A stretch of 35,508 nucleotides of DNA from Pseudomonadaceae bacterium (lineage in GTDB: Bacteria > Pseudomonadota > Gammaproteobacteria > Pseudomonadales > Pseudomonadaceae), in NCBI GenBank assembly GCA_019747075.1, contig JAIERF010000282.1, forward strand, positions 1-35,508, written 5' to 3'. Under the pieces are notes generated by a model. The model worked only from the letters and a program-made list of their open reading frames with translations, made no database searches and was not told the origin of the DNA. Positions 23,975 to 33,158 of this stretch are shown piece after piece. How positions within the stretch are numbered: the first letter of the stretch is position 1; the number at the start of each line of letters is the position of its first letter. A program made the translations under genes and the position numbers.

Positions 23975-24307
23975 ATGGAAGTAGCCGCTAAGTTGTCGGG
24001 CGCTCGAATCTCCGCCCAGAAAGCCCGCTTGGTCGCCGACCAGATCCGCGGGAAGAAGGTGGGCGAAGCGCTCAACCTGTTGGCTTTCAGCAGTAAGAAA
24101 GCCGCCGAGATCATTAAGAAAGTGCTGGAGTCGGCTGTAGCCAACGCCGAGCACAACGAAGGCGCAGACGTTGATGACCTCAAAGTCTCCACCGTCTTCG
24201 TCAACGAAGGGCGTTCGCTGAAGCGCATCATGCCGCGTGCCAAAGGCCGCGCTGATCGCATCGTCAAGCGGTCTTGCCATATCACTGTCAAGGTTGCGGA
24301 CAAGTAA
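23975..24307 (+). CDS. rplV: 50S ribosomal protein L22
   Basis: L22 (uL22) spans the exit tunnel with a long hairpin that affects macrolide action and nascent-chain arrest. The 110-aa product starts [26 protein letters not shown] and ends with the hairpin region [35 protein letters not shown] precedes ATG 23975. rpsC follows after 13 nt. Confidence 0.99.
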   Translation: MEVAAKLSGARISAQKARLVADQIRGKKVGEALNLLAFSSKKAAEIIKKVLESAVANAEHNEGADVDDLKVSTVFVNEGRSLKRIMPRAKGRADRIVKRSCHITVKVADK

Positions 24308-24320
24308 CGGAGTCGATCAG

Positions 24321-25007
24321 ATGGGTCAGAAAGTACATCCCACTGGCATACGCCTGGGAATCGTCAAGGAGCACACCTCCGTCTGGTACGCAGACGGTCG
24401 GACTTATGCGGACTACTTGTTCGCTGATCTGAAGGTGCGTGAGTATCTCCAAGACAAACTAAAAAGCGCGTCCGTAAGCCGTATCGATATCCATCGTCCG
24501 GCACAAACCGCACGCATCACCATCCACACCGCTCGTCCCGGCATCGTGATCGGCAAGAAAGGTGAAGATGTTGAGAAGCTGCGTCAGGACCTGACCAAGC
24601 AAATGGGTGTGCCTGTGCACATCAACATCGAAGAGATCCGCAAGCCGGAGCTCGACGGTATGCTGGTTGCGCAAAGCGTAGCTCAGCAGCTGGAACGCCG
24701 CGTAATGTTCCGTCGCGCCATGAAGCGCGCCGTACAGAACGCCATGCGTATTGGTGCCAAGGGCATCAAAATCCAGGTGAGCGGTCGTCTTGGCGGTGCT
24801 GAAATTGCCCGTACAGAATGGTATCGCGAAGGTCGTGTGCCACTGCACACCCTGCGTGCTGATATCGACTATGCCATCTACGAAGCTCACACCACTTATG
24901 GTGTGATCGGTGTGAAGGTTTGGATCTTCAAAGGTGAGGTCATCGGTGGCCTCAAAGAAGAGCTGAAACCACAAGCACCTGCGCCTCGTAAAAAAGCTGC
25001 TAAGTAA
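24321..25007 (+). CDS. rpsC: 30S ribosomal protein S3
   Basis: S3 (uS3) forms part of the mRNA entry tunnel and its helicase. The 228-aa product begins [18 protein letters not shown], has a KH domain with [17 protein letters not shown], and ends in a basic tail PAPRKKAAK. The ORF track starts 28 codons early at 24237 inside rplV; ATG 24321 with GGAG 8 nt upstream matches the family start exactly. Confidence 0.99.
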   Translation: MGQKVHPTGIRLGIVKEHTSVWYADGRTYADYLFADLKVREYLQDKLKSASVSRIDIHRPAQTARITIHTARPGIVIGKKGEDVEKLRQDLTKQMGVPVHINIEEIRKPELDGMLVAQSVAQQLERRVMFRRAMKRAVQNAMRIGAKGIKIQVSGRLGGAEIARTEWYREGRVPLHTLRADIDYAIYEAHTTYGVIGVKVWIFKGEVIGGLKEELKPQAPAPRKKAAK

Positions 25008-25019
25008 GGGGTACGCCAA

Positions 25020-25433
25020 ATGTTGCAACCAAAGCGTACGAAGTTCCGCAAGCAGATGACAGGCCACAACCGTGGTCTGGCACAGCGCGGTAGCAAGGTC
25101 AGCTTCGGCGAGTTCGCGCTGAAAGCTGTCGCTCGCGGTCGTCTCACCGCTCGCCAGATCGAGTCCGCTCGTCGTGCTCTGACCCGTCACGTTAAGCGTG
25201 GCGGCAAGATCTGGATTCGTGTTTTCCCCGATAAGCCGGTCACCAAAAAGCCCCTCGAAGTTCGTATGGGTAAAGGTAAGGGCGGCGTGGAGTATTGGGT
25301 TTGCCAGATTCAACCAGGCAAAGTCCTTTACGAAATCGAGGGTGTTTCCGAAGAGCTGGCGCGTGAGGCTTTTGCCCTGGCTGCTGCGAAGCTGCCACTC
25401 GCCACCTCCTTTGTTAAGCGGACGGTGATGTGA
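25020..25433 (+). CDS. rplP: 50S ribosomal protein L16
   Basis: L16 (uL16) helps place A-site tRNA and matures late in 50S assembly. The 137-aa product begins [24 protein letters not shown] and carries [30 protein letters not shown], including the arginine hydroxylated by YcfD in E. coli. AAGGGG precedes ATG 25020. Its stop overlaps rpmC by one base. Confidence 0.99.
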
Positions 25434-25624
25434 TGAAAGCGAATGAACTTCGTGAAAAATCAGCACAGCAGCTGAACGAGCAACTGCTCGGCCTGCTGCG
25501 TGACCAGTTCAATCTGCGTATGCAGAAAGCAACTGGCCAGTTGGGGCAGTCTCACCTGCTCTCGCAAGTTAAGCGTGACATCGCTCGCGTGAAGACTGTG
25601 CTCAACCAGCAGGCAGGTAAGTGA
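25433..25624 (+). CDS. rpmC: 50S ribosomal protein L29
   Basis: L29 (uL29) sits by L23 at the tunnel exit. The 63-aa product [31 protein letters not shown] is the usual pair of helices. The track starts at GTG 25430; ATG 25433 is preferred because it overlaps the rplP stop (TGATG), matching coupled translation, and gives the usual start MKANEL. No strong Shine-Dalgarno is visible. Confidence 0.98.
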
Positions 25625-25626
25625 TC

Positions 25627-25893
25627 ATGGCTGAAGCCGAAAAAACCGTCCGTACGCTGACTGGCCGTGTTGTCAGCGACAAAATGGACAAGACCATCAC
25701 CGTTCTGATCGAGCGTCGCGTAAAGCACCCGATCTACGGTAAATACGTCAAGCGTTCGACCAAGCTGCACGCACACGACGAAACCAACCAGTGCCATATC
25801 GGCGACAAGGTCACTATTCGTGAGACCCGTCCGCTGGCCAAGACTAAGTCTTGGATGCTGGTTGATGTTCTCGAACGCGCAGTGGAAGTCTAA
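25627..25893 (+). CDS. rpsQ: 30S ribosomal protein S17
   Basis: S17 (uS17) is a primary 16S-binding OB-fold protein. The 88-aa product begins [31 protein letters not shown] and has [19 protein letters not shown]. The track begins at GTG 25621, which would add MI; ATG 25627 is better placed behind AGGTAAG and fits the family. Two nt separate it from rpmC. Confidence 0.98.
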   Translation: MAEAEKTVRTLTGRVVSDKMDKTITVLIERRVKHPIYGKYVKRSTKLHAHDETNQCHIGDKVTIRETRPLAKTKSWMLVDVLERAVEV

Positions 25894-25916
25894 GGGCTAG
25901 GGGTCGGAGAAATTAT

Positions 25917-26285
25917 ATGATTCAGACTCAATCCATGCTCGATGTTGCTGATAACAGTGGCGCTCGCCGTGTTATGTGCATCAAGGTGCTCGGCGGTTCT
26001 CACCGTCGTTACGCTGGCATCGGCGACATCATCAAAGTTACCGTTAAGGAAGCAATTCCGCGCGGTAAGGTCAAAAAAGGCCAGGTGATGACCGCTGTGG
26101 TTGTTCGTACTCGTCACGGCGTTCGTCGCCCTGATGGCTCGATCATCCGCTTTGACGGCAACGCTGCTGTGATGCTTAACAACAAGCAAGAGCCGATCGG
26201 CACCCGTATCTTTGGGCCCGTGACCCGTGAACTTCGTACTGAGAAGTTCATGAAGATCGTCTCGCTCGCCCCTGAAGTGCTGTAA
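25917..26285 (+). CDS. rplN: 50S ribosomal protein L14
   Basis: L14 (uL14) contacts the 30S subunit in bridge B8 and is the docking site of the silencing factor RsfS. The 122-aa product starts [33 protein letters not shown] and ends [24 protein letters not shown] lies before ATG 25917. In E. coli rplN opens the spc operon; here the 23-nt gap to rpsQ shows no promoter, so S10 and spc appear joined at this point. Confidence 0.99.
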   Translation: MIQTQSMLDVADNSGARRVMCIKVLGGSHRRYAGIGDIIKVTVKEAIPRGKVKKGQVMTAVVVRTRHGVRRPDGSIIRFDGNAAVMLNNKQEPIGTRIFGPVTRELRTEKFMKIVSLAPEVL

Positions 26286-26297
26286 GGAGAAGCGATC

Positions 26298-26612
26298 ATG
26301 CAAAAGATTCGTCGTGACGACGAGATCATCGTCATCGCCGGCAAAGACAAGGGCAAGCGCGGTAAGGTGCTTAAGGTTCTCGCTGACGACCGTCTGGTCG
26401 TTGGTGGGGTCAACCTGGTTAAGCGTCATACCAAGCCAAACCCTATGGCTGGCGTTCCTGGCGGGATCATCGAAAAAGAGGCGCCACTGCACGTCTCTAA
26501 CATCGCCATTTTCAACGGCGAAACCAACAAGGCTGACCGCGTTGGTTTCAAAGTAGAAGAAGGTAAAAAAATTCGTGTCTTCAAGTCGACCCAAAAAGCG
26601 GTTGATGCTTGA
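26298..26612 (+). CDS. rplX: 50S ribosomal protein L24
   Basis: L24 (uL24) is an assembly initiator of the 50S subunit. The 104-aa product begins [26 protein letters not shown], a KOW motif, and contains [22 protein letters not shown] precedes ATG 26298. rplE follows after 20 nt. Confidence 0.99.
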   Translation: MQKIRRDDEIIVIAGKDKGKRGKVLKVLADDRLVVGGVNLVKRHTKPNPMAGVPGGIIEKEAPLHVSNIAIFNGETNKADRVGFKVEEGKKIRVFKSTQKAVDA

Positions 26613-26632
26613 ACACTGCTAGGTAGAAGACC

Positions 26633-27172
26633 ATGGCACGACTAAAAGAGATTTACCGGAAGGAAATCGCCCCCAAGCTGAAAGAACAACTTCAGCTGGG
26701 CAACGTGATGGAAGTTCCGCGCGTTACCAAGATCACCCTGAACATGGGTGTAGGCGAAGCGATCGGCGACAAAAAAGTCATCGAGCACGCTGTAGCTGAC
26801 TTGGAAAAGATCACCGGTCAAAAAGCGGTCGTAACTTACGCTCGCAAATCCATCGCTGGCTTTAAAGTCCGTGAAGGTTGGCCGATTGGCGTTAAGGTAA
26901 CCCTGCGCCGTGATCGTATGTACGAATTCCTGGATCGTCTGCTTGCGATCTCCCTGCCGCGCGTACGTGACTTCCGCGGCCTGAATGCCAAGTCCTTCGA
27001 TGGTCGTGGTAACTACAGCATGGGCGTCAAAGAGCAGATCATTTTCCCGGAAATCGATTACGACAAAATCGACGCATTGCGCGGTCTGGATATCACTCTG
27101 ACCACCACTGCCCGTAACGATGATGAAGGTCGTGCCTTGCTGCGCGCCTTCAACTTCCCGTTCCGTAACTGA
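26633..27172 (+). CDS. rplE: 50S ribosomal protein L5
   Basis: L5 (uL5) binds 5S rRNA and the P-site tRNA elbow. The 179-aa product starts [20 protein letters not shown] and has [42 protein letters not shown] and [21 protein letters not shown]. In E. coli S8 binds the start of this gene to repress spc translation; I could not recognise that site here. rpsN follows after 13 nt. Confidence 0.99.
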   Translation: MARLKEIYRKEIAPKLKEQLQLGNVMEVPRVTKITLNMGVGEAIGDKKVIEHAVADLEKITGQKAVVTYARKSIAGFKVREGWPIGVKVTLRRDRMYEFLDRLLAISLPRVRDFRGLNAKSFDGRGNYSMGVKEQIIFPEIDYDKIDALRGLDITLTTTARNDDEGRALLRAFNFPFRN

Positions 27173-27185
27173 TTGGAGTAGGAAC

Positions 27186-27491
27186 ATGGCCAAAACGAGC
27201 ATGAAAAACCGCGAGCTGAAGCGTCAGCTAACGGTAGCCAAGTACGCCAAAAAGCGTGCCGAGCTGAAAGCTACCATCGCCAATCCGAACTCCACTCCGG
27301 AAGCGCGTTGGGAAGCACAAGTAGCCCTGCAGAAGCAGCCACGTGATGCTTGCGCTGCGCGCATGCGTAACCGCTGCCGTCTGACAGGTCGTCCGCATGG
27401 CGTGTACCGCAAGTTCGGCCTTGGCCGTAACAAGCTGCGCGAAGCTGCTATGCGTGGCGATGTACCAGGTTTGGTTAAAGCCAGCTGGTAA
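27186..27491 (+). CDS. rpsN: 30S ribosomal protein S14 (zinc-free form)
   Basis: S14 (uS14) is in the 30S head. The 101-aa product is the long form without the CxxC zinc motifs of the short type, with the C-terminal [41 protein letters not shown]. The ORF track begins at 27120 inside rplE; ATG 27186 behind TTGGAGTAGGAAC gives the family start [13 protein letters not shown] 200-nt gap with a terminator and a promoter separates it from rpsH. Confidence 0.99.
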   Translation: MAKTSMKNRELKRQLTVAKYAKKRAELKATIANPNSTPEARWEAQVALQKQPRDACAARMRNRCRLTGRPHGVYRKFGLGRNKLREAAMRGDVPGLVKASW

Positions 27492-27507
27492 ATTGCTAAC
27501 GTTTCGT

Positions 27508-27537
27508 CGGTAAGCGCGGTGAAAGTCACGCTTACCG
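27508..27537 (+). other. Hairpin in the rpsN-rpsH gap
   Basis: CGGTAAGCG (27508-27516) pairs with CGCTTACCG (27529-27537), 9 bp, with a small inner TGA/TCA stem. No U-tract; it lies 11 nt before the terminator and may protect the rpsN 3' end. Confidence 0.5.
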
Positions 27538-27547
27538 CTGAGCGGTT

Positions 27548-27583
27548 ATGAATCAAGCCCCTTTTGGGGCTTGATTCATTTAT
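27548..27583 (+). terminator. Strong intrinsic terminator between rpsN and rpsH
   Basis: ATGAATCAAGCCCC pairs perfectly with GGGGCTTGATTCAT around TTTT (14 bp), followed by TTTAT. The 3' U-run is short, so termination may be partial. The 3' arm contains the -35 box of the next promoter. Confidence 0.8.
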
Positions 27584-27599
27584 GAGCAGTCTCTAGAAT
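27571..27599 (+). promoter_or_regulatory. Internal spc promoter before rpsH
   Basis: TTGATT (27571-27576), exactly 17 bp, TAGAAT (27594-27599), with a GC-rich discriminator ACCCGGC. 4 of 6 and 5 of 6 consensus matches. Start near 27606 gives an 86-nt leader for rpsH. Its -35 is part of the terminator stem. Confidence 0.7.
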
Positions 27600-27647
27600 A
27601 CCCGGCTCGCCAGAGCAGGCCTTCGTTGGTCGTGCCTCTGTCGGCTC

Positions 27648-27674
27648 TTAGCCATTTGGCTAATTCATTTTGTA
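27648..27674 (+). promoter_or_regulatory. Small terminator-like hairpin in the rpsH leader
   Basis: TTAGCC (27648-27653) pairs with GGCTAA (27658-27663) around ATTT, followed by TTCATTTTGTAT. The stem is short, so termination would be weak; it ends just before the CAGGAG of rpsH and could serve attenuation or translational control. Confidence 0.4.
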
Positions 27675-27691
27675 TCAGGAGCGTCTAGCCC

Positions 27692-28084
27692 ATGAGTATG
27701 CAGGACCCGTTAGCGGACATGCTAACTCGTATCCGTAATGCCCAGATGGCTGAAAAGGCCGTTGTAAGCATGCCTTCTTCTACCTTGAAGGTGGCTGTAG
27801 CTAAAGTCCTTAAGGGCGAAGGCTACATCGCGGATTTTCAGATCAGCAGCGAAGTTAAACCGCAGCTGACCATCGAGCTGAAGTACTTCGAAGGCCGTCC
27901 GGTCATCGAAGAAGTGAAGCGCGTCAGTCGTCCTGGCTTGCGTCAGTACAAGGCCGTTGAAGATCTGCCGAAAGTTCGTGGCGGTCTTGGCGTGTCTATC
28001 GTCTCCACCAACAAAGGTGTGATGACGGATCGTGCTGCGCGCGCTGCCGGTATCGGCGGCGAAGTCCTTTGCACTGTGTTCTAA
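27692..28084 (+). CDS. rpsH: 30S ribosomal protein S8
   Basis: S8 (uS8) binds the central domain of 16S rRNA and in E. coli represses the spc operon. The 130-aa product begins [22 protein letters not shown] and ends [33 protein letters not shown], as in the family. CAGGAG at 27676-27681 precedes ATG 27692. It appears to be the first gene of its own transcript, which would put its leader in the right place for self-control; that is inference. Confidence 0.99.
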   Translation: MSMQDPLADMLTRIRNAQMAEKAVVSMPSSTLKVAVAKVLKGEGYIADFQISSEVKPQLTIELKYFEGRPVIEEVKRVSRPGLRQYKAVEDLPKVRGGLGVSIVSTNKGVMTDRAARAAGIGGEVLCTVF

Positions 28085-28096
28085 GGGGGGATAAGC

Positions 28097-28630
28097 ATGT
28101 CTCGCGTTGCTAAGAACCCCGTAAAGCTGCCCGCTGGAGTTGAAGTTCAACTGGCTGGCCAGCAGCTTTCGGTGAAGGGTGCCAAGGGCACTCTAGACCT
28201 AAAAGTACATTCGTCCGTTGAAGTGATCGTGGAAGCTGGCGAGCTGCGTTTTGCAGCCCGCAATGGCGACCAGCAGACTCGCGCAATGGCTGGTACTACC
28301 CGTTCACTCGTGAACAACATGGTAACTGGCGTCAGCCAAGGCTTTGAGCGCAAGCTTCAGCTGGTTGGTGTTGGTTATAAAGCACAAGCTAAAGGCGAAG
28401 TATTGTCCTTGGCGCTGGGCTTCTCGCATCCGGTTGATTACGACCTGCCGGCAGGCGTCACTGCTGAAACCCCTAGCCAGACCGATATCCTGATTAAGGG
28501 TATTGATAAGCAACTGGTTGGTCAGGTGGCCGCTGAGATCCGCGACTTCCGTCCGCCAGAACCTTACAAAGGTAAAGGTGTGCGTTACGCAGACGAAGTC
28601 GTCCGTCGTAAAGAAGCCAAGAAGAAGTAG
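28097..28630 (+). CDS. rplF: 50S ribosomal protein L6
   Basis: L6 (uL6) lies near the sarcin-ricin loop. The 177-aa product starts [30 protein letters not shown], a duplicated domain protein, and ends [34 protein letters not shown] precedes ATG 28097; rplR follows after 10 nt. Confidence 0.99.
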   Translation: MSRVAKNPVKLPAGVEVQLAGQQLSVKGAKGTLDLKVHSSVEVIVEAGELRFAARNGDQQTRAMAGTTRSLVNNMVTGVSQGFERKLQLVGVGYKAQAKGEVLSLALGFSHPVDYDLPAGVTAETPSQTDILIKGIDKQLVGQVAAEIRDFRPPEPYKGKGVRYADEVVRRKEAKKK

Positions 28631-28640
28631 GGCATAGCAA

Positions 28641-28991
28641 ATGACCGACAAAAAAGTTACTCGACTGCGTCGCGCTCGCAAAGCACGCCTGAAAATGCAC
28701 GAGCTAGAAGTCGTGCGTCTGTGCGTGTATCGCTCCTCGCAGCACATATACGCCCAGGTCATCTCGGCCGACGGCGGCAAGGTCTTGGCCAGCGCCTCGA
28801 CTTTGGACAAAGAACTGCGTGATGCTGCCACTGGCAACATTGACGCTGCCAAGAAGGTAGGGCTGCTGGTTGCTGAGCGTGCGAAAGTCGCTGGCATCAC
28901 CCAGGTTGCTTTTGACCGTTCTGGCTTCAAGTACCACGGTCGTGTCAAGGCACTGGCTGATGCTGCTCGTGAAGGCGGGCTGGAGTTCTAA
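28641..28991 (+). CDS. rplR: 50S ribosomal protein L18
   Basis: L18 (uL18) carries 5S rRNA into the 50S subunit together with L5. The 116-aa product has a basic start [28 protein letters not shown] and the end [26 protein letters not shown] typical of the family. Three nt separate it from rpsE. Confidence 0.99.
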   Translation: MTDKKVTRLRRARKARLKMHELEVVRLCVYRSSQHIYAQVISADGGKVLASASTLDKELRDAATGNIDAAKKVGLLVAERAKVAGITQVAFDRSGFKYHGRVKALADAAREGGLEF

Positions 28992-28994
28992 GTT

Positions 28995-29495
28995 ATGGCA
29001 AATAACGACCAAAAGCGCGACGAAGGCTATATCGAGAAGCTGGTTCAAGTGAACCGCGTTGCCAAAACCGTTAAAGGCGGCCGTATCTTCACTTTCACCG
29101 CGTTGACCGTGGTGGGTGATGGTAAGGGTCGTGTTGGTTTCGGCCGTGGCAAATCTCGTGAAGTGCCTGCTGCCATCCAGAAAGCGATGGAAGCTGCTCG
29201 TCGCAATATGATTCAAGTGGACCTTAACGGTACCACTCTGCAGTACGCGATGAAGTCGGGTCATGGCGCCTCCAAGGTGTACATGCAGCCTGCTTCTGAA
29301 GGTACCGGTATCATCGCTGGCGGCGCTATGCGTGCTGTTCTCGAGGTTGCTGGTGTGCAGAACGTCCTGGCCAAGTGCTATGGCTCGACTAACCCGGTAA
29401 ACGTGGTTCACGCCACTTTCAAGGGTCTGAAGGCTATGCAATCTCCTAGCTCTATTGCTGCCAAGCGCGGCAAGACTGTTGAGGAGATCCGCTAA
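28995..29495 (+). CDS. rpsE: 30S ribosomal protein S5
   Basis: S5 (uS5) lies by the mRNA entry channel; substitutions give spectinomycin resistance or ram. The 166-aa product has the N-terminal double-stranded RNA-binding fold ([45 protein letters not shown]), with the wild-type loop VAKTVKGGR, and ends [10 protein letters not shown]. rpmD follows after 2 nt. Confidence 0.99.
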   Translation: MANNDQKRDEGYIEKLVQVNRVAKTVKGGRIFTFTALTVVGDGKGRVGFGRGKSREVPAAIQKAMEAARRNMIQVDLNGTTLQYAMKSGHGASKVYMQPASEGTGIIAGGAMRAVLEVAGVQNVLAKCYGSTNPVNVVHATFKGLKAMQSPSSIAAKRGKTVEEIR

Positions 29496-29497
29496 TC

Positions 29498-29680
29498 ATG
29501 ACTACTGCAACTGTGAAAGTTACGCTGATCAAAAGCATGACTGGCCGCATCCCTAACCACAAATTGTGCGTTAAGGGTCTGGGTCTGCGTCGCATTGGTC
29601 ACACCGTAGAAGTTTTGGATACTCCCGAGAATCGCGGGATGATCAACAAGGCTTACTACATGCTGCGAGTCGAGGGTTAA
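29498..29680 (+). CDS. rpmD: 50S ribosomal protein L30
   Basis: L30 (uL30) is a small 50S protein. The 60-aa product [49 protein letters not shown] has all family landmarks. It is one or two residues longer at the N-terminus than relatives I recall (MTTATVKV). GAGGAG in the end of rpsE serves as its Shine-Dalgarno. rplO follows after 3 nt. Confidence 0.98.
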   Translation: MTTATVKVTLIKSMTGRIPNHKLCVKGLGLRRIGHTVEVLDTPENRGMINKAYYMLRVEG

Positions 29681-29683
29681 TCG

Positions 29684-30118
29684 ATGAAACTCAATGATCT
29701 GAGTCCAGCGCCGGGTTCCCGTCGTGAAAAGCATCGTCCGGGCCGTGGTATCGGTAGTGGTTTGGGCAAGACCGGTGGCCGTGGCCACAAAGGTCAAAGC
29801 TCCCGCTCCGGTGGCACCATTGCTCCGGGTTTTGAGGGTGGTCAACAGCCGTTGCACCGCCGTCTGCCGAAATTCGGTTTCGTTTCCCTGAAGGCCATGG
29901 ATCGCGCAGAAGTGCGTACCTCCGAACTGGCTAAAGTGGCAGGCGATGTCGTTACTCTGCAGTCGCTGAAGGATGCCAACGTAATCAACCAAAACATTCA
30001 GCGTGTGAAAGTCATGCTGTCTGGCGAAGTTGGTCGCGCTGTTACCCTTAAAGGTATCGCTGCCACCAAAGGTGCGCGTGCGGCTATCGAAGCAGCTGGC
30101 GGTAAGTTCGAGGAATAA
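29684..30118 (+). CDS. rplO: 50S ribosomal protein L15
   Basis: L15 (uL15) is a late-assembly 50S protein with a long basic extension. The 144-aa product begins [44 protein letters not shown], the glycine- and arginine-rich extension, then a globular domain. The next gene, secY, begins with no gap after the stop. Confidence 0.99.
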   Translation: MKLNDLSPAPGSRREKHRPGRGIGSGLGKTGGRGHKGQSSRSGGTIAPGFEGGQQPLHRRLPKFGFVSLKAMDRAEVRTSELAKVAGDVVTLQSLKDANVINQNIQRVKVMLSGEVGRAVTLKGIAATKGARAAIEAAGGKFEE

Positions 30119-31447
30119 ATGGCTAAGCAAGGTGCTCTCTCAGCGCTCAGCAATGGCGGGTTATCCGAGCTCTGGGCTCGACTGCGTTTTCTGTTTCTGG
30201 CGATCATCGTCTATCGGATAGGTGCGCACATCCCAGTTCCTGGGATTAACCCTGACCGGCTGGCCGATCTGTTTCGACAGAATGAGGGGACCATTCTTAG
30301 CTTGTTCAACATGTTTTCCGGCGGCGCGCTCGAGCGGATGAGCATCTTTGCACTGGGGATCATGCCGTACATTTCGGCATCGATCATCATGCAGCTGATG
30401 ACCACCGTAAGTCCGCAGCTGGAGCAGTTGAAGAAGGAAGGGGAAGCTGGCCGTCGCAAGATCAGCCAGTACACCCGCTACGGCACGTTGGTCTTGGCTG
30501 TGGTTCAGGCTGTCGGCATGTCCGTCGGCCTGGCTGGTCAGGGCGTCGCGTTCTCGGCTGATTTCGGCTTCCACTTCGTAGCAGTCACCACGTTTGTGGC
30601 GGGTGCAATGTTCATGATGTGGTTGGGCGAGCAGATTACCGAGCGCGGTGTTGGCAACGGCATCTCGATGCTGATTTTTGCCGGCATTGTTGCAGGTCTT
30701 CCGAGTGCTGTCGGGCAGTCTTTCGAGTCTGCACGTCAGGGCGATATCAATATCTTCGCTCTGGTGGCCATCGGTTTGTTGGCTGTGGCGATCATCGGTT
30801 TTGTGGTGTTCATTGAGCGTGGCCAGCGTCGCATTGCGGTGCACTACGCCAAGCGTCAGCAGGGCCGTAAGGTCTTCGCTGCACAAACAAGCCACTTGCC
30901 GTTGAAGGTGAACATGGCGGGCGTAATCCCGGCTATTTTCGCCAGCAGCATCCTGCTGTTCCCTGCGTCGTTGGGCGCCTGGTTCGGTCAGTCTGAAGGT
31001 ATGGGCTGGTTGCAGGATCTGTCGCAGTCGATTGCTCCCGGTCATCCGTTGAACATCTTGCTGTTTAGTGCGGGGATTATTTTCTTCTGCTTCTTCTACA
31101 CAGCGTTGATGTTCAATCCGAAAGACGTAGCGGAAAACCTTAAGAAGTCCGGTGCCTTTATTCCGGGTATTCGTCCAGGTGAGCAGTCGGCGCGCTATAT
31201 CGATGGCGTGTTGACTCGGCTGACCATGTTCGGTGCTCTGTACATGACGGCGGTGTGCTTGTTGCCCCAGTTTCTGGTGGTGGCGGCCAACGTACCGTTC
31301 TACCTTGGCGGGACTTCGCTGCTGATCGTGGTGGTGGTTGTGATGGACTTTATGGCCCAAGTGCAATCGCATCTCGTATCGCACCAGTATGAATCCCTGA
31401 TGAAGAAAGCCAACCTGAAGGGTTACGGCGGCGGAATGCTCCGCTGA
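30119..31447 (+). CDS. secY: Preprotein translocase subunit SecY
   Basis: SecY is the channel of the inner-membrane Sec translocon. The 442-aa product starts [42 protein letters not shown] and shows the ten membrane segments of the family, the plug region after TM1 ([24 protein letters not shown]), [17 protein letters not shown] and [18 protein letters not shown]. The C-terminus reads [16 protein letters not shown]. It abuts rplO with zero spacing and uses GAGGA inside its end, so translation is coupled. Partner SecE is at 4416. Confidence 0.99.
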   Translation: MAKQGALSALSNGGLSELWARLRFLFLAIIVYRIGAHIPVPGINPDRLADLFRQNEGTILSLFNMFSGGALERMSIFALGIMPYISASIIMQLMTTVSPQLEQLKKEGEAGRRKISQYTRYGTLVLAVVQAVGMSVGLAGQGVAFSADFGFHFVAVTTFVAGAMFMMWLGEQITERGVGNGISMLIFAGIVAGLPSAVGQSFESARQGDINIFALVAIGLLAVAIIGFVVFIERGQRRIAVHYAKRQQGRKVFAAQTSHLPLKVNMAGVIPAIFASSILLFPASLGAWFGQSEGMGWLQDLSQSIAPGHPLNILLFSAGIIFFCFFYTALMFNPKDVAENLKKSGAFIPGIRPGEQSARYIDGVLTRLTMFGALYMTAVCLLPQFLVVAANVPFYLGGTSLLIVVVVVMDFMAQVQSHLVSHQYESLMKKANLKGYGGGMLR

Positions 31448-31475
31448 AGCATCCATAAGGTTCGAGGAGTTGGTG

Positions 31476-31592
31476 ATGAAAGTTCGTGCATCGGTGAAAA
31501 AGCTGTGCCGCAACTGCAAGATTGTCCGTCGCGAAGGTGTCGTGCGCGTAATCTGCAGCGCGGAGCCGCGTCACAAGCAGCGCCAAGGCTGA
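31476..31592 (+). CDS. rpmJ: 50S ribosomal protein L36 (zinc-binding form)
   Basis: Not in the ORF track because it is only 38 aa: [21 protein letters not shown] then [17 protein letters not shown]. Cys11, Cys14, Cys27 and His33 form the zinc ribbon of the C+ type bL36. GAGGAGT sits 9 nt before ATG 31476. It follows secY by 28 nt, its standard place at the end of spc. Under zinc shortage many Pseudomonas switch to a zinc-free paralogue encoded elsewhere; that is family knowledge. Confidence 0.97.
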   Translation: MKVRASVKKLCRNCKIVRREGVVRVICSAEPRHKQRQG

Positions 31593-31611
31593 TTGTGATC
31601 TGAGCGTTACA

Positions 31612-31653
31612 AGCCCGGCAGCTAGTGCGCTGCCGGGTTGATTATTTGTTATT
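31612..31653 (+). terminator. Intrinsic terminator after rpmJ
   Basis: AGCCCGGCAGC pairs with GCTGCCGGGTT (11 bp, one G-U) around TAGTGC, followed by GATTATTTGTTATT. Ends the spc unit; its foot overlaps the alpha operon -35. Confidence 0.85.
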
Positions 31654-31666
31654 ACAGCGTTAATAT
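31638..31666 (+). promoter_or_regulatory. Alpha operon promoter before rpsM
   Basis: TTGATT (31638-31643), exactly 17 bp, TAATAT (31661-31666), discriminator CTCGCGCCC. 4 of 6 matches in each box. The same TTGATT overlapping a terminator arm occurs before rpsH. Start near 31673 gives a leader of about 51 nt, shorter than the E. coli alpha leader with its S4-binding pseudoknot, which I do not recognise here. Confidence 0.6.
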
Positions 31667-31723
31667 CTCGCGCCCTTTTCTTGGTTCTGGGGCGTAGGTA
31701 GCTGTCAAATGGAGTCCCACTGA

Positions 31724-32080
31724 ATGGCCCGTATTGCAGGCGTAAACATTCCGGATAACAAGCATACTGTTATCTCGCTGACCTACATCTTTGGTGTTGG
31801 TCGCACTACTGCACAGAAGATTTGTGCAGCGACCGGGGTTAACCCGGCGGTAAAAATTAAAGATCTGAGTGACGAGCAGGTTGAACTGTTGCGTACAGAG
31901 GTTTCCAAGGTTAATACCGAGGGTGACCTGCGTCGTGAAATCAACATGAAAATCAAGCGCTTGATGGACTTGGGCTGCTACCGCGGTCTGCGTCATCGCC
32001 GTGGCCTGCCGGCTCGCGGTCAGCGTACTAAGACCAACGCGCGTACCCGTAAGGGCCCGCGTAAGCCGATCCGCAAGTAA
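31724..32080 (+). CDS. rpsM: 30S ribosomal protein S13
   Basis: S13 (uS13) forms inter-subunit bridges B1a and B1b at the head of the 30S. The 118-aa product begins [32 protein letters not shown] and ends with the basic tail [29 protein letters not shown] at 31711-31714 precedes ATG 31724. First gene of the alpha operon. Confidence 0.99.
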   Translation: MARIAGVNIPDNKHTVISLTYIFGVGRTTAQKICAATGVNPAVKIKDLSDEQVELLRTEVSKVNTEGDLRREINMKIKRLMDLGCYRGLRHRRGLPARGQRTKTNARTRKGPRKPIRK

Positions 32081-32110
32081 TCGCGCCCGCGAATCGACAG
32101 GAATATAGTC

Positions 32111-32500
32111 ATGGCAAAACCTGCTGCTCGTCCTCGTAAGAAAATTAAAAAGACAGTGGTTGATGGCATCGCCCACATCCACGCGTCTTTCAACAACACC
32201 ATTGTGACCATTACTGACCGTCAAGGTAATGCCCTGTCTTGGGCTACTTCTGGTGGTTCAGGTTTCCGCGGTTCACGCAAGTCCACCCCGTTCGCTGCCC
32301 AGGTGGCTGCTGAGCGTGCTGGTCAAGCTGCGCTGGAATACGGCCTGAAAAACCTCGACGTAAACGTCAAGGGTCCAGGTCCAGGTCGTGAGTCCGCTGT
32401 CCGTGCTTTGAACGGTTGCGGTTACAAGATCGCCAGCATCACCGACGTGACGCCAATCCCGCATAACGGGTGCCGTCCGCCGAAGAAGCGTCGCGTGTAA
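32111..32500 (+). CDS. rpsK: 30S ribosomal protein S11
   Basis: S11 (uS11) lies on the platform near the E-site codon. The 129-aa product has [45 protein letters not shown] and ends [14 protein letters not shown], including the site of the isoaspartate in E. coli. CAGGAA precedes ATG 32111; 30 nt after rpsM. Confidence 0.99.
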   Translation: MAKPAARPRKKIKKTVVDGIAHIHASFNNTIVTITDRQGNALSWATSGGSGFRGSRKSTPFAAQVAAERAGQAALEYGLKNLDVNVKGPGPGRESAVRALNGCGYKIASITDVTPIPHNGCRPPKKRRV

Positions 32501-32515
32501 TTAGGAGACAGATAA

Positions 32516-33136
32516 ATGGCACGTTACATTGGTCCAAAATGCAAACTGTCTCGTCGTGAAGGCACAGATCTTTTCCTGAAAAGTGGCGTCCGCGCTCTGG
32601 AATCGAAGTGCAACATCGAAGCAGCCCCAGGTATTCACGGTCAGCGTCGTGGTCGTCAATCCGACTACGGTACTCAGCTGCGTGAGAAACAAAAAGTTCG
32701 CCGCATCTATGGCGTACTTGAGCGTCAATTCAGCGGTTATTACAAGGAAGCTGCCGGCCGTAAAGGCGCTACCGGTGAGAACCTGCTGCAGATCCTCGAG
32801 TGCCGTCTGGATAACGTCGTTTACCGTATGGGCTTTGGCGCTACTCGTGCCGAATCCCGTCAGTTGGTTTCGCACAAAGCGATCAGCATCAACGGTAAAA
32901 CCGTAAACGTCCCGTCCTACCAGGTTAAAGCTGGCGACGTGGTTGCGGTTCGTGAGAAGTCGAAGAATCAGCTGCGCATCGTTCAGGCTCTTGAACTGTG
33001 TGCTCAGCGTGGCCGCGTTGAGTGGGTAGATGTTGACGTTGAGAAGAAGTCTGGCGTGTTCAAAAGCGTCCCGGCTCGCAGCGATCTGTCCGCCGACATC
33101 AACGAAAGCCTGATTGTCGAGCTCTACTCCAAGTAA
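32516..33136 (+). CDS. rpsD: 30S ribosomal protein S4
   Basis: S4 (uS4) starts 16S assembly, helps antitermination and represses the alpha operon in E. coli. The 206-aa product begins [34 protein letters not shown], has the S4 RNA-binding fold ([33 protein letters not shown]) and ends [24 protein letters not shown] precedes ATG 32516. Confidence 0.99.
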   Translation: MARYIGPKCKLSRREGTDLFLKSGVRALESKCNIEAAPGIHGQRRGRQSDYGTQLREKQKVRRIYGVLERQFSGYYKEAAGRKGATGENLLQILECRLDNVVYRMGFGATRAESRQLVSHKAISINGKTVNVPSYQVKAGDVVAVREKSKNQLRIVQALELCAQRGRVEWVDVDVEKKSGVFKSVPARSDLSADINESLIVELYSK

Positions 33137-33158
33137 GGGCTAGAAAATAGGTGCATCC

